Positions 9,332 to 22,900 of a stretch of DNA of 64,000 nt are shown in pieces (the stretch's first letter is position 1; every line of letters starts with the position of its first letter). Source of the stretch: Aphelenchoides besseyi (Eukaryota > Nematoda > Chromadorea > Rhabditida > Aphelenchoididae); assembly GCA_024699855.1 (NCBI GenBank), contig JAMPIQ010000002.1, forward strand, positions 12,586,001 to 12,650,000, in the 5' to 3' direction. A program made the position numbers and the translations under genes. The notes beneath the pieces were generated by a model. It saw only the letters and a list, made by a program, of their open reading frames with translations. It was not told where the DNA came from and searched no databases.

Positions 9332-12300
9332 ATGTGGCATGGGAATTGGCTTTGGTATTTTGCAATTGTAGGTATTGCGGATGTCATCGAGATCTCTTTG
9401 AGTGGCTTACCTGGAGGGTTCTTTTCCCAAAAGATTGATCATTTCAACAATTCTGACGATCGAATCTTCAATCAGGTAAAATAAAACAACCGAGGATATA
9501 AGATGCTTCAGTTATTTTTCTCAAACGACAAGTTTTTTGTCGATGGTCCAGAGTTGCTGTTTCTTGGCGGCACAGAATCGATTCACATCCGTTCGATCAA
9601 CAACCATAGTTTTCCGCTTCCTCAGTATGCGCAGCAACTGAAATCGAGAGTTTGGTTTCTGGAGCATCGGTTTTTCGGAGCGTCTCAGCCGTTTTCCGAC
9701 TACTCAACAGAAAACCTCCGATATTTAACTTCCGACCAAGCAGTCGAAGATGCAGCTAACTTTATCACAGAAACTAACAGTTTGTACAAGGTCAAAAGTG
9801 GCCATTGGATTATTTTTGGTGGATCCATAGCGGGTACATTCGTTAGTATCGTTTTGAAACTTCTTGTTTTTAGGATCTCTTGCACTGAATTTACGTCAAA
9901 AGCATTTTGATCTATCAATCGGCGCTGTAGCGAGCAGTCCACCGTTTCTTTCTTATTTGGACTTTTACATTAAGTCGCATAATGCATGAAAAGTAAAATG
10001 AATTCTGTTTCAGGTTATGCAGAACATTGTGAAGACGTTTACCAAAAACATAGTCATAGATGTCTCGAGAACATTCGTTCGGGTTTTCGGATGCTGAGAG
10101 AGTTTATGGATAATAAGGAAGGAAGAGACATATTAGACGAAGTATTTCTTCTCAAACCTTCGCTTTCTCAGCTGGAACTTACCGAACAACAAATCCAACA
10201 TTTCTACTACGTTTTGATTAAGAACTTCTTTCTTGCTGTGGAAAACAACAAACTAAACAAAGTAATCGAATTTGCTTCAAACTAATCTAAACGCCTCTTC
10301 CAGTCGCCATTTAATCACGGTGCAGGAATCGGAGATGTTTGTACAATTATGACGAGTCCGGCAATAAACCCACTTTCCCGATTAGTGAAAGTTACCGATT
10401 ATATGAGGCTACAGATGGGTGATAAGACGACTTCATTGGATATTGACTATAATGCGCTAATTGACAAACTGAAAAACACGACCTCACCAAACGATCAACG
10501 AGCATTTTTGTGGTTTCAATGCTACGAATTTAAACGCTTCTCAACCACTCATTATTTGAATGCATTTGGAAGTATTTTGAAATTAAAGTAAGACAGAGAA
10601 TTTTTATAATAATTCTGTTTCAGCTACTTCATCGACATGTGCATTGAGGTATTCGATTTGGATTCAAGTGTCGATTTTACGCACAACAAGATCAAACAAC
10701 AAACGCTTTCTTACCATAAGTATGGAGGAACGAACACCTTAATCCTCAATCATGCTGTTGATCCATGGAGTCGATTGGGAATGTCAGACAAAGATGCAGA
10801 TGATGCAACGGTTACAATACTTAATCTCGAGACAACTGCTCATTGTGCCGATCTTTATCCACAAAGTAACAGTGATCCAAAGGAACTGATGGATGCAAGA
10901 AAGCAGATTTTAACGCAAATGCAAAATTGGATGTTCAAAAAGAATACAAAGTTCAATGCAACAAAGTCGATGAAATTATCGAAATTCATGGAAACCACAA
11001 ATGTTACTGCTCGTATAATTCCCGATCCACACGGAGGTGGAAATGCTGCAATGACGGAAGATGGTTGGTATTATATTGAACAAGAAGTGGATCAGATAAA
11101 ATCAAACGGCCAAAAGTTTAATCAAGTAATTCACTTAAGAATGCAGAAACAACTGCAATTTTAGACGTTTGCTATTTCTTTTGTCAATTACCAATCAGGT
11201 GGTCCAATTTTCTTTGCACTAGCCAATGGGTTAGCGATGACATACGAAGAGTTTACCGACCATACAGAAATGGGATATTTGGCTGAAGAATTTGGTGCTC
11301 TTATGGTTCTATTGGAACATCGTGGTTATGGATCGAGTATTTTAGCCGAGTAAGCAATACATAACATATTTATAATAACAAGTTCTTTTCAGTGAGTATT
11401 CAGTCGATAAGCTCCGATTTCTGACTGTGGAACAAACATTGGCCGATGCAACGGTTTTTATTCGATCGATCAACTCAAAGTTACAGCTAGTCAACCCGAA
11501 GTGGATAACATTCGGGTGTTCTCGTGCAGGTTAGATCTTTAAAACAACTATAAACAAAATCAAGGCGCATTGGCAACTTGGCTTCGTGCTCAATCACCCG
11601 AATTGACGATTGGAGCTGTTGTCTCAACGCCGCTAATGTTTCCTAAAGTGGACGTTTTTGGTTAGTTACAAATGCAATAACAGAGATGTTGCTCGTAGAA
11701 TATACAGAGATTGTAAATTCTGTTTTTAACGAAGTGGGATGTCGGAAAGAAATTGAACTCGCATTTGACCACATACGACATCTGCTGTTGTCTATGGACG
11801 GGCGAGCAGATTTGAATCGTGAATTCTCGTTTGTTCAGATTGTCTTCAATACCTGGAACATAATTTTAGTTTATGTCAGAACTTTAGCGGAGAATCAGTG
11901 GACGAACGTGTCAGACAGAACTTCTTTCAACGTTTGATTGCACCCTTCTATACAGCTGTTGAAACAAGTTCACACTTAGACGTATCTTCAGTATGTCATT
12001 CAAAGTCACAGTCCAGAATTTAGGGAATTAAGCACGTGTGCTCGATTATGAAAGACACTTCACTCACGCTATTGTCACGAATAAATCGTGTCATCGGTTA
12101 TTACAATTGTTTAGACATTGACTACAACGCGATGGTCCTTCGATTGCGGAATACGAAGCCAAATGACGCACGAGCTCTTTTATGGCAAAAGTGCAGTGAA
12201 TTAGGTTCTTTTGCGACCACAGACAGCGGCGCGAGCACATTTGGTTCGGAGCTTCCAGTCGAGTACGTTGAAGAAAATTAGACGAAAACGTGAAAATTGG

Positions 12301-12720
12301 CGTTTTCAGATTTCACTTGAGTTTGTGTCGTGATGTTTTTGGAAGATCATTTACTCGGAATCAAATCGAAACAAACGTCAAACAACTCCACAAGACCTAC
12401 GGCGATGTTCAAACGTTTTCGGTTAATTTCCACGAACAATTACTCAATAAGACTAATGATTTAGGCAACAAATTTGCTAGTCATTGAAAGTACGAACGAT
12501 CCCTGGTTAAATTTGTCGATTCAACAAAGCACCAAAGCAAATTCCATTGGAGAAGGGATTACAGTCTTAAGGGTGAAAGGTAAAATTCAATCAGTAAGCC
12601 TGTAGTTATTTTCCAGATAATTCGCACTGTTTCGACAACAAACCTCCGCTCACTGACCCAAAGAATCGTTCTCTGTTTAAAGCGATCAAAAAGCATTTGA
12701 ATGCGTGGCTCGGAATCTGA
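9332..12720 (+). CDS. Tandem two-domain S28 serine peptidase (prolyl carboxypeptidase / thymus-specific protease type)
   Basis: About fifteen exons: 9332-9475, 9512-9833, 9874-about 9973, about 10014-10261, 10304-10587, 10624-11125, 11165-11349, 11393-11529, 11565-11660, 11699-11828, 11870-11990, 12024-12262, 12310-12421, 12465-12579, 12617-12720. They give about 945 aa with a signal peptide and two complete S28 modules. Module 1 has Ser in GGSIAG, Asp in VDPWSRLG and His in AHCADLYP. Module 2 has Ser in GCSRAG, Asp in NDPWLNL and His in NSHCF. Both carry the family's WxxC..F..T block (second: WQKCSELGSFATTDSG). S28 enzymes cleave at proline near the C- or N-terminus, in lysosomes or outside the cell. 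The junction 9973/10014 does not keep frame with GT-AG, so an unusual splice, a sequencing error or a frameshift is possible. The modules are joined at 11125/11165 in frame. Confidence 0.85.
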
Positions 12721-12741
12721 TCGTACATTATCTTGTGAATT

Positions 12742-12999
12742 TTAAATGAAAACCTTATTTCTCATTGTACAATCCTGATGGTTGACAAATACATAAACTT
12801 TGTCTTTGACCACCACCAATGAACGTTTCAAGTTGATGTATTCAATCGCCAAGTACATAGGCGTTCTACAACCCGATCTCAACAATATCAAAGCTACTGC
12901 AAATTCAATATCTGGAGCTAAATGGCATTGGAGAATCGCCCATCGGCAAGATTTATCATAGCTAGCTAAATGCAAAATTTCACGAACTTTTGATTGAGC
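12742..12999 (-). CDS. 3'-terminal exon of an unidentified gene
   Basis: A minus-strand segment begins after a good acceptor (gattttag, ending at 13000) and stays open for 85 residues to a TAA at 12742. It reads VREILHLASYDKSCRWAIL and then an alternating hydrophobic/basic region. The first half could be helix-turn-helix or ankyrin-like, but I cannot assign it. No upstream exon was found, so it may be a relic. It ends only 21 bp from the stop of the convergent S28 gene. Confidence 0.3.
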   Translation of the reverse strand, partial: AQSKVREILHLASYDKSCRWAILQCHLAPDIEFAVALILLRSGCRTPMYLAIEYINLKRSLVVVKDKVYVFVNHQDCTMRNKVFI

Positions 13000-13455
13000 C
13001 TAAAATCAATCAAAACAGAGGGAGCAAAAATATAGTGTCGTCGATTGAAGATTCAGTGTTTTCAGACTTTTGGCGCGATCAAATCAGTTCGAAATTCCCA
13101 ATGAAACAAATATGATTGGAAAACGCAAGAACGATTCGAAATAAAGATAATTGTCAAAGCGGAGAAGAAAGTCAATGGAAGTCAGTTTTTGAACTACAAA
13201 CACGTCAATTCGGAGGATTCGCAATAACCTGAAACATCTACCTTTGCTTCATGATCGCTAATCATTGCATTTACTAGTGAATCAGTGATTATACACTTGG
13301 TGTCTTCTCTACTTACATTTCTGTTTTCCTTACAATGACTAGCTTACCGGTTTGTTCGACACGACCACTTAATTGCTGGTACACGATGTCTGATAGTGAA
13401 CATTTCAGCATCACAAAAAACAGTGCAAATTTTAAATATTCGCTTAAAACACTTG
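13000..13455. other. Intergenic region
   Basis: Nothing convincing is seen. A short plus-strand reading frame from 13335 leads into the LIS1-like relic, but its first 40 codons resemble no part of that protein. Confidence 0.3.
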
Positions 13456-13912
13456 GGTTTGTAAACATACGCTCATCTGCGAAGAATTTTTGTCTCTATT
13501 TTGCTGTTCCTTTATCTTGTAGTGAAAATCATACAATTAAAGTGAGTTGACAGATGGATTTGATTGGAGAATCTTTATATTTGAGTCTGAAAAACGAACA
13601 AATCGAACGTTTATGCAAAGCTCATTTGAGCACAATAGTACAAGACTTTTGTTTCGATTTGAGTGAAACATGTTTTTGTAAGCTTTTCTCTTTGTTTTGT
13701 TTACTTGTATTTTCTTTGTAGCCAGTTGTTCAGCCGATTTATCGATCAAAATCTGGGACTTTGGCAATTCAAACGAGTGTTTAAAAACACTGCGAGGTCA
13801 TCCACATACCGTTTCATCGGTCGTCTTTTTTAGCAAACAGTCAATTCGTAAACTCATGGGTATAACTACTGACTGCATATCAGTTGACTTCTATCGCTCG
13901 ACAAATAAATAA
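13456..13912 (+). pseudogene. lis-1: Degenerate LIS1 (PAFAH1B1)-like WD40 fragment
   Basis: Three blocks in order resemble adjacent WD40 repeats of LIS1. Block 1 (13456-13541) ends in SENHTIK, like the SEDATIK end of a repeat. Block 2 (13554-13677) has IVQDFCFDLSE. Block 3 (13722-13850) reads [14 protein letters not shown], then GHPHTVSSV, very close to the second LIS1 repeat. Blocks 2 and 3 are joined by a normal 44-bp intron (13678-13721). Blocks 1 and 2 are separated by only 12 bp containing an in-frame TGA. After VSSVVFF the repeat breaks down and stops at 13910-13912. No LisH domain or remaining repeats are present. It reads as a partial decayed copy; the true lis-1 gene would be elsewhere. 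Confidence 0.6.
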
Positions 13913-14583
13913 TTTCAATTTATTGGTATCCGAAGAATTTAACAGACAAGCAACAAAATACAAAGAACAATGCATTCAAATTTTCAAACACTACAATGAT
14001 TACAATGATTTATTCGGTTCTATCAAAACAACAATAAAATAATGAAAAAAATGATTAATTCTTGTGTATGCGATAAGAGAAAATAAATTGAATAAACTGA
14101 ATTGAAACTTGAACTTTGGACTCTGTTGTTTTGAGATCACAAGACAAAAACAAGCAGAACAAAGAGCACGCAATCTGTAGGTTCTCTTCGATTGAGCAGC
14201 AAACAGTCACGCCTACTACTTAGCTGATCGCTATAAAAGCGCCAACGAAAACAGCAACTCATCAGGTTCTAATAGGGGAACACGAATTGAGGTACGGGAG
14301 TTTATTGCAGCAAAACGGGAAAACAACAATGAAGTAGGGACGGAACGGGAGTGTGAGAGACGATGAGCGGTCGATTGAGTCGACTGCGCTCGGTGGTAAC
14401 GAAAATGATAAGCGAGGAAATGAACTCGGCGGCGCCTTTTTATAGAGCCGCCGAGGTGTGCGGTGGTCAGAGGAAGGTGAGAGAGTGCAGGGCGGGGAAA
14501 TGGGATTTCCCAATCGATTTCATCGATCGGGACATCTTTTTTAAACGATTCCTTGCTCTCTTCCTCTTTTCGACTTTCGTTGG
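13913..14583. promoter_or_regulatory. Intergenic region with two TATA-like boxes
   Basis: TATAAAAG lies at 14232-14239 on the plus strand, and TATAAAAA on the minus strand at 14444-14437 next to GGCGCC. These are rare in the rest of the window and could drive the Cys-rich gene and an unknown minus transcript. Overlapping open frames on both strands at 14231-14596 look like GC-rich shadows rather than genes. Confidence 0.3.
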
Positions 14584-15241
14584 ACTTCAATCATAAGCAA
14601 ACGACCAAAACTACATTCGTCAATACCAAGCGCTTCATCGGAACAGTCGTAAGTCCGCTTCTTTTACTTCATTTCTCAACGTTTCTCATTTCAGCATGCG
14701 TCCAATGTCGTGAGATCGTAGTCCATTCGAACTGCTCTTCTCAATGGCACAGCGACGACTTCGACTGCTCAGCTCCGACCATCAACTACGGATTGGATGC
14801 TCAAGCACAGTGTGGTCAAGCGACAATCACCTGCCATCCGGACACACGCAAATCAACTTCTCAATTGGTCATGATCGTGGCTCTGATGGAAAGTGGAATT
14901 GGGTGAGTTGAAAAGTGAATTCGACTTCTGTTGGATATTCCGCCTCAAAGCCCCCTTTCGTTTCAACACGATTCCGTCTATCGTGGCAACAACAAGAACT
15001 ACCGCTGTCGCCGCTTTTCATTTTGTTGTTCAGTTAGTGATTGTCTATGCCGCGAATAAACGTGCTTTTGCCTGACGAGGACACAACAACTTCTAATCAC
15101 ACATTTTTTCAGAGACAAACCTTCTGCACCGTCAACTTACCCTACTCGCGGAGTTGCAATCCTCAAGCATATTTGTGGAACGGATTCGCGAATCGATTGA
15201 TTCATCAAACTATTCAAAGATTAAAAAAAAATTTTTTTTGA
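14584..15241 (+). CDS. Secreted cysteine-rich protein, start unresolved
   Basis: Three in-frame segments (to 14902, 14951-15032, 15113-15241) joined by 48- and 80-bp introns. The frame gives a hydrophobic core (VVSPLLLLHFSTFLISA) just before CVQC, which looks like a signal peptide. About thirteen cysteines follow, in patterns CxxC, C(x8)C, FDCS, QCGQATITC, YRCRRFSFCC, FCTV and SCNP. No ATG is in frame upstream, so a first exon is missing from this model, and the left limit is approximate. This resembles small nematode secreted disulfide-rich proteins, but I cannot name the family. Confidence 0.5.
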
Positions 15242-16007
15242 AGAAAAGCGGAATCCACTTGTCTTGTGTCTTTATGAGTTTACGGAAAGAAAAATGTTGA
15301 CTTTTCAACGACCGCAAATAGTACATTTTTACGGAAAAAATGAGCTTTGTGAGTTTAAAATTTTATTTCGGATTTGGAATCTGGAGTAAATTATTGAGAC
15401 TGTGTATTTTTTCTCGAGTTCATAGTGGCGAGAAGCATTTTATTGTGGTGTGGTTAGTTATGAGGGTGAGACTTTAATGTTCAGGTAAACCAGTTATCTT
15501 GTTGTTTAGTCGAACTACATCTCGCTATTCTCATTGACTGATTGATTGTTAAGTCAACGTTTAATATCGGTCATTTTCGTATGGAAACAAATTTGCGATC
15601 AAAAATATCACAGAAAACAAACTAGGACTCAATTTGCCGTTTAGACGACACGATTACTGAGAAACGATTGGATCAACATTTGCTAATTAAACTGACAATT
15701 GACACCATTGCTTACAAACATTCAATTTGAAAAGTTTACGTGTTAGAACCACAGAGAAGAATACAAACGCAAAGACAAAGATCGTTTTATACAGAATTGT
15801 TGAAAATGGAATGAACTATAAAAAACACGATTAAGGGAGGTGTTGGGTTTGTGGCACAAATTTAGAAACTGATCATGAACACCAGGAGACACGTCAAAAA
15901 CCGAAAATCAAAACGAAATTTGTGTTCAGAACCGACATAAGAAAAAGAGCGCAGAATTGCGGGAAAGTATGATGGGAATGATGGAAATGCAATTCGCCGA
16001 AAGCCGT
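15242..16007. other. Intergenic region between convergent genes
   Basis: AT-rich sequence holding the 3' ends of the Cys-rich gene (plus) and of the SoxD gene (minus). I see no exon. Confidence 0.4.
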
Positions 16008-18973
<2,966 letters not shown>

Positions 18974-19422
18974 GCTAAAAGCAAACGAATTTGTATGTGC
19001 GTATTATGGAATGTGAGAATTAAAAAGCGCATGTAAATTAGTTCGTAAACGTATTGCACCACGTATATATTTGCACAGACGATTGGCGTAGAACAGAGGA
19101 GGTCATTTCGGTTGTGCGTACAAGGCGAAGAGAAATGACTTTACATGAGCCAAGAATACAGAATGGACATTGCTCGACCTTAATTCTCATCATGTCTTTT
19201 ATTTCTTATCACACGAAAAGAATGAGACGACAGTTCACAAGTTGACCTCTACTTGCTCGACACTATTCTTATCTTTTTTTCGTGCATATCCCAACAACTA
19301 TACAAATACGTGGTATTCAAATTTGTGACAACGTCGTGTAACTTCCAGTCGATAAACTAGAGAAGGTTGGAATAACAGGAAACCGAGTTGAGGATTTCGG
19401 CGGCTTTAGTCGTTGGCATCAA

Positions 19423-19950
19423 CTAACCAGAAAAAGGAAATGACGCGCCATATCGTTCATTAATTTCTTCGACCCCAACGAACGCCGCATCGGAAGGTTT
19501 TGAGAAAAACTCAAATGTCGCTGTTTGATCAATGATGTTAATTCGAGCCATCAGCGAAAAGTACGGACTTCGAGTGGGGAAAACACCGGGGCTCGTAATG
19601 ACAATTGTCTTAAGAATTGAGACTGCGCAGATGCAAAAGGTGTTACGTGCGTGAATAAATCCAACGGACATAAACGGAAACCGTGGAGACCGATAGTTAG
19701 AAATGAAATGGCAAAAATTGGAGGCTGGAATCACAACCAAACAACACGAGCGCACAAATTGAAATCCAAATTGCAAGACGGTATGCGTTTTTATGCCACG
19801 AATTATCTCTTTATTGTTATGCGCAGTAATTGTCAATTCAAGACGCGCAAGAACATAAAATAGGAGTGTAATGAACGTGCACCAAAGCACCTGAAAACCC
19901 GCCGTGGTCCACACGTTTCGCGAATAACTTGCAGTCTTCAAAAGCAGCAA
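19423..19950 (-). CDS. Coding-like open segment of unknown nature
   Basis: An open minus-strand frame of about 175 codons has a hydrophobic stretch near its start (QVLWCTFITLLFYVLA). Near its end it has a protein-like region (DAAFVGVEEINERYG) that stops at a possible donor (ctg|gttagt). I found no matching upstream or downstream exon. It could be an exon of an unidentified membrane protein or chance. Confidence 0.2.
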   Translation of the reverse strand: MLLLKTASYSRNVWTTAGFQVLWCTFITLLFYVLARLELTITAHNNKEIIRGIKTHTVLQFGFQFVRSCCLVVIPASNFCHFISNYRSPRFPFMSVGFIHARNTFCICAVSILKTIVITSPGVFPTRSPYFSLMARINIIDQTATFEFFSKPSDAAFVGVEEINERYGASFPFSG

Positions 19951-22900
19951 TTCTCGGGATCATAAGCATTCGAAAACAAAGATCGATATGTTGAATAGAA
20001 CTAAATCTCGGCTTATTCTACCCGTCCTAGGAATCTACAACAATACTCGCAACCACCTTAACTCGCAATATGACATCTTAGTAGCAAATTAACCCATTTA
20101 AAAAGCTCTAAAAGGCTTTGAACCTTTCTCTCTTTGTCTACCGTACGAACAAGCCTCGATCAAAGCCCAGAATTTTATGCGTGTTTGCGAATAATATGCC
20201 AAAATCCTGGGCCATTGGTCCTCGGTAGAATCTACAACGGATTGTGTTGGAGTGTAGACACGTGAAATTGAAAGCATAAAGCTCGAGCTTGCAAAACAGT
20301 TATCTGTTGTTGTATCTACAAATTTCATCGGCATAATATTTTCGGAATAGGCCAATGAAGACGAGTATTTTGGCCGAAAGCTGTTTTGCCTACAAAACCG
20401 TCTTTAAAATTTATAGGTCTAACAATTAAAGACTACGTGATTAATTAGCGAGTTCGGGAGTTAAGAATAGAAAGGAATGAGAAGGTCGCGCGCCAAAAAG
20501 TTGGCGCCCAAATTCGAACTTTTAAGTTTTGAGCAAAACAAGGAACGTTCGTGTCAAATGAAAAAGGTGCACGATTGTGGCTGAAGAGACTGATGGGTCG
20601 GCAAGTTCCTTCTTTTATTAGCCCGACGACTTATTATGACTCCTGATGGCGAGCACTGGCGGCAGTCTGTATCTTTGTGGACGAGCTGTTCTTCTTGTTT
20701 TAGTCCATCTGCCACAATTTCAGAAACGTCAACTTATTGTGCCACCGGAATCCCTTTCATCTCAAGACTGCACCCTATTATTTGACTAAAGAACCATTCA
20801 TTGCCATCGATTTTCTCAGCCAAAAATGTTTTCAGCTTTAAAATGCTTATGAGTTTTGAGAGAGAAAGCTGCTTTGATTAATTTCGAGTCGGTGTGTTCA
20901 ATTCGAAAACGTTGAATCGCAGACTCACGTCCTGTGCCAAGTGGATTAAACGCGGCGAAGGATGCGCTCTACTCAAATTTCGTCTCAAGGCTCAACAGTT
21001 AAACGCTCTCAATGGCAACAGATGGGCGTAAATCGGTTGAATCGAGAAAAGATGAGAACTAAAATTACAAGCCAAAAGATCATTAAGAATAAGCAATAAG
21101 GTCTAGAGAACTTAGCAGTCGTCGAGAAAGACCTTCCCGTTTACAGTACAATTAATGACCTTAATAGAAAGAACGATGTAGAGGACGAACAAATGAATAA
21201 AGTACGTGATCATGGATTGTATATAAGTCCAATTTTGATATTTAAGGATCCGTCATTTCGTTTCGTAATCCTTTGTTTTGGGTTCATGAAGCGGTTTTAT
21301 GAATTGAACGAATTCCGCGTGTCCTCTTCCCTCAATTGATGCGAAACGGTCTAAGGACGACGCTGCAGCGCGGATGGTCGGTTGTTGGATAATGCCGAAG
21401 TGGCCAACAAAGACACAATTCATTATCCGCATGGAGACTATTCAAAAATTCGGCTTTCTTGTTCAATTTATCGTGTGTATACAATGAATGATCAATTTGC
21501 CCGCTTAAATTGGACCTCGGCGAGCGTCTAATGGAGTTACGGCTATTGACCGATCCTTTCAAACGCATCATCGCACACTGACGACTTCATTTCACTATTT
21601 GCAAGTAAAAGTTTGTCAGCGAATTCAAGTAGAAAATAAAGGGCTGTGGAAAACAACTACAGTATGCGGGGTCGACTAGGAGTTTGAACAATACAGTGAA
21701 GAGAAGTAAGAATTAAGTCGATAGGCTCATTTACATTCGAATATGAACCTTTGGACTTAAACGACCTTATTGTTTGTGTGATAGCCGGCGGCCAAATCGC
21801 TGCGAACTTGCGGCAAATTCGACAGCACGAATAAACCTCCCCGACTCATCAAAATCCGCGTTCTCAAATTTCGCTGTCGTGTTGTCCAAATACTTTGGGA
21901 AAATAGAAGTCGTAGAGCAAAAGAAGAACAAAATTGGAGGACGCCGATCATTGAGACGACTGATTGGCACACAATGCGAAGAATGGGTGTTGAAAGAGAC
22001 GTTGTTGATGTCTCAAAATACAATCACATTGACTTGCCCGTAAGCTTCCTTACAACTGGCATCCTCTTTTCAAGTCAGCAAACCTTCAATTCTTCAACAG
22101 CCTCCAATGATCGAATGACTGATCAAAAGATATTATTACCAGGAAACACACAGTGCTATTACGAGAAATCAAGGCTGATTCATGTTACAAAGCCGATAGT
22201 TGGCTTACAAATTTCCGGATTAAGGACAAGGAGTAAATGTGCTTTGGCCACAGAAATTTAAAAGACATAATGGGTGTCCTTTGTTTGCTGAAAGAAAACG
22301 CCGCGACAGTCAGTCAACGCATTCGGCCGTGAGGGCGAACTTGGACGGTTCCTGTCAATTCCAACCAACTTTATGAATTTCGACTTGGCAACAACTCCAA
22401 TTCACTGTCACATTTCATTTCGGACAGTCCCCGACTGTGGACGCCAATGGCTGGTTCCATTAGAGCGGAGATGAATCGAATAAAGAGCACGGTGGCAATA
22501 AAAGAAGAAAAATTCGAAGAAAGAAAGTGCCGCTTAATGAAACAAAAATCTTCGAAAACGAACTCGCTGAACCGTGCCCACAAACAATAGACGCGAACGT
22601 CGGCTTATCTTCCGCGCAACCTGTGCACGTCGAATGCACACTGAAGAGTCTGTTGACGAATCGGGCAAAACAAACCCTACTGCCGTCCTGAACAACAAAT
22701 CATTTCCTCACTCCCCTCCGATCACACACATTCTCGCATACAAAAACCGACATTTGACCTTATGCTTTCCGCTTTCCAATTCCATTCATTTATTTTCACA
22801 CTATTCTTTGCGCTGTTCCGAAACCATTTCAAAAACGATCCCGCGCAGCTTTCCGGAAACAATCAAAGCGAACTTTTTTCTTCACAAGTCGACACAAAAG

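Noticed and set aside
14231..14596. Overlapping 83- to 119-codon frames on the minus strand and a 77-codon frame on the plus strand
   Set aside because: The composition is Arg/Ser/Pro-rich in all frames, as expected of GC-rich non-coding sequence; there is no motif or splice pairing.
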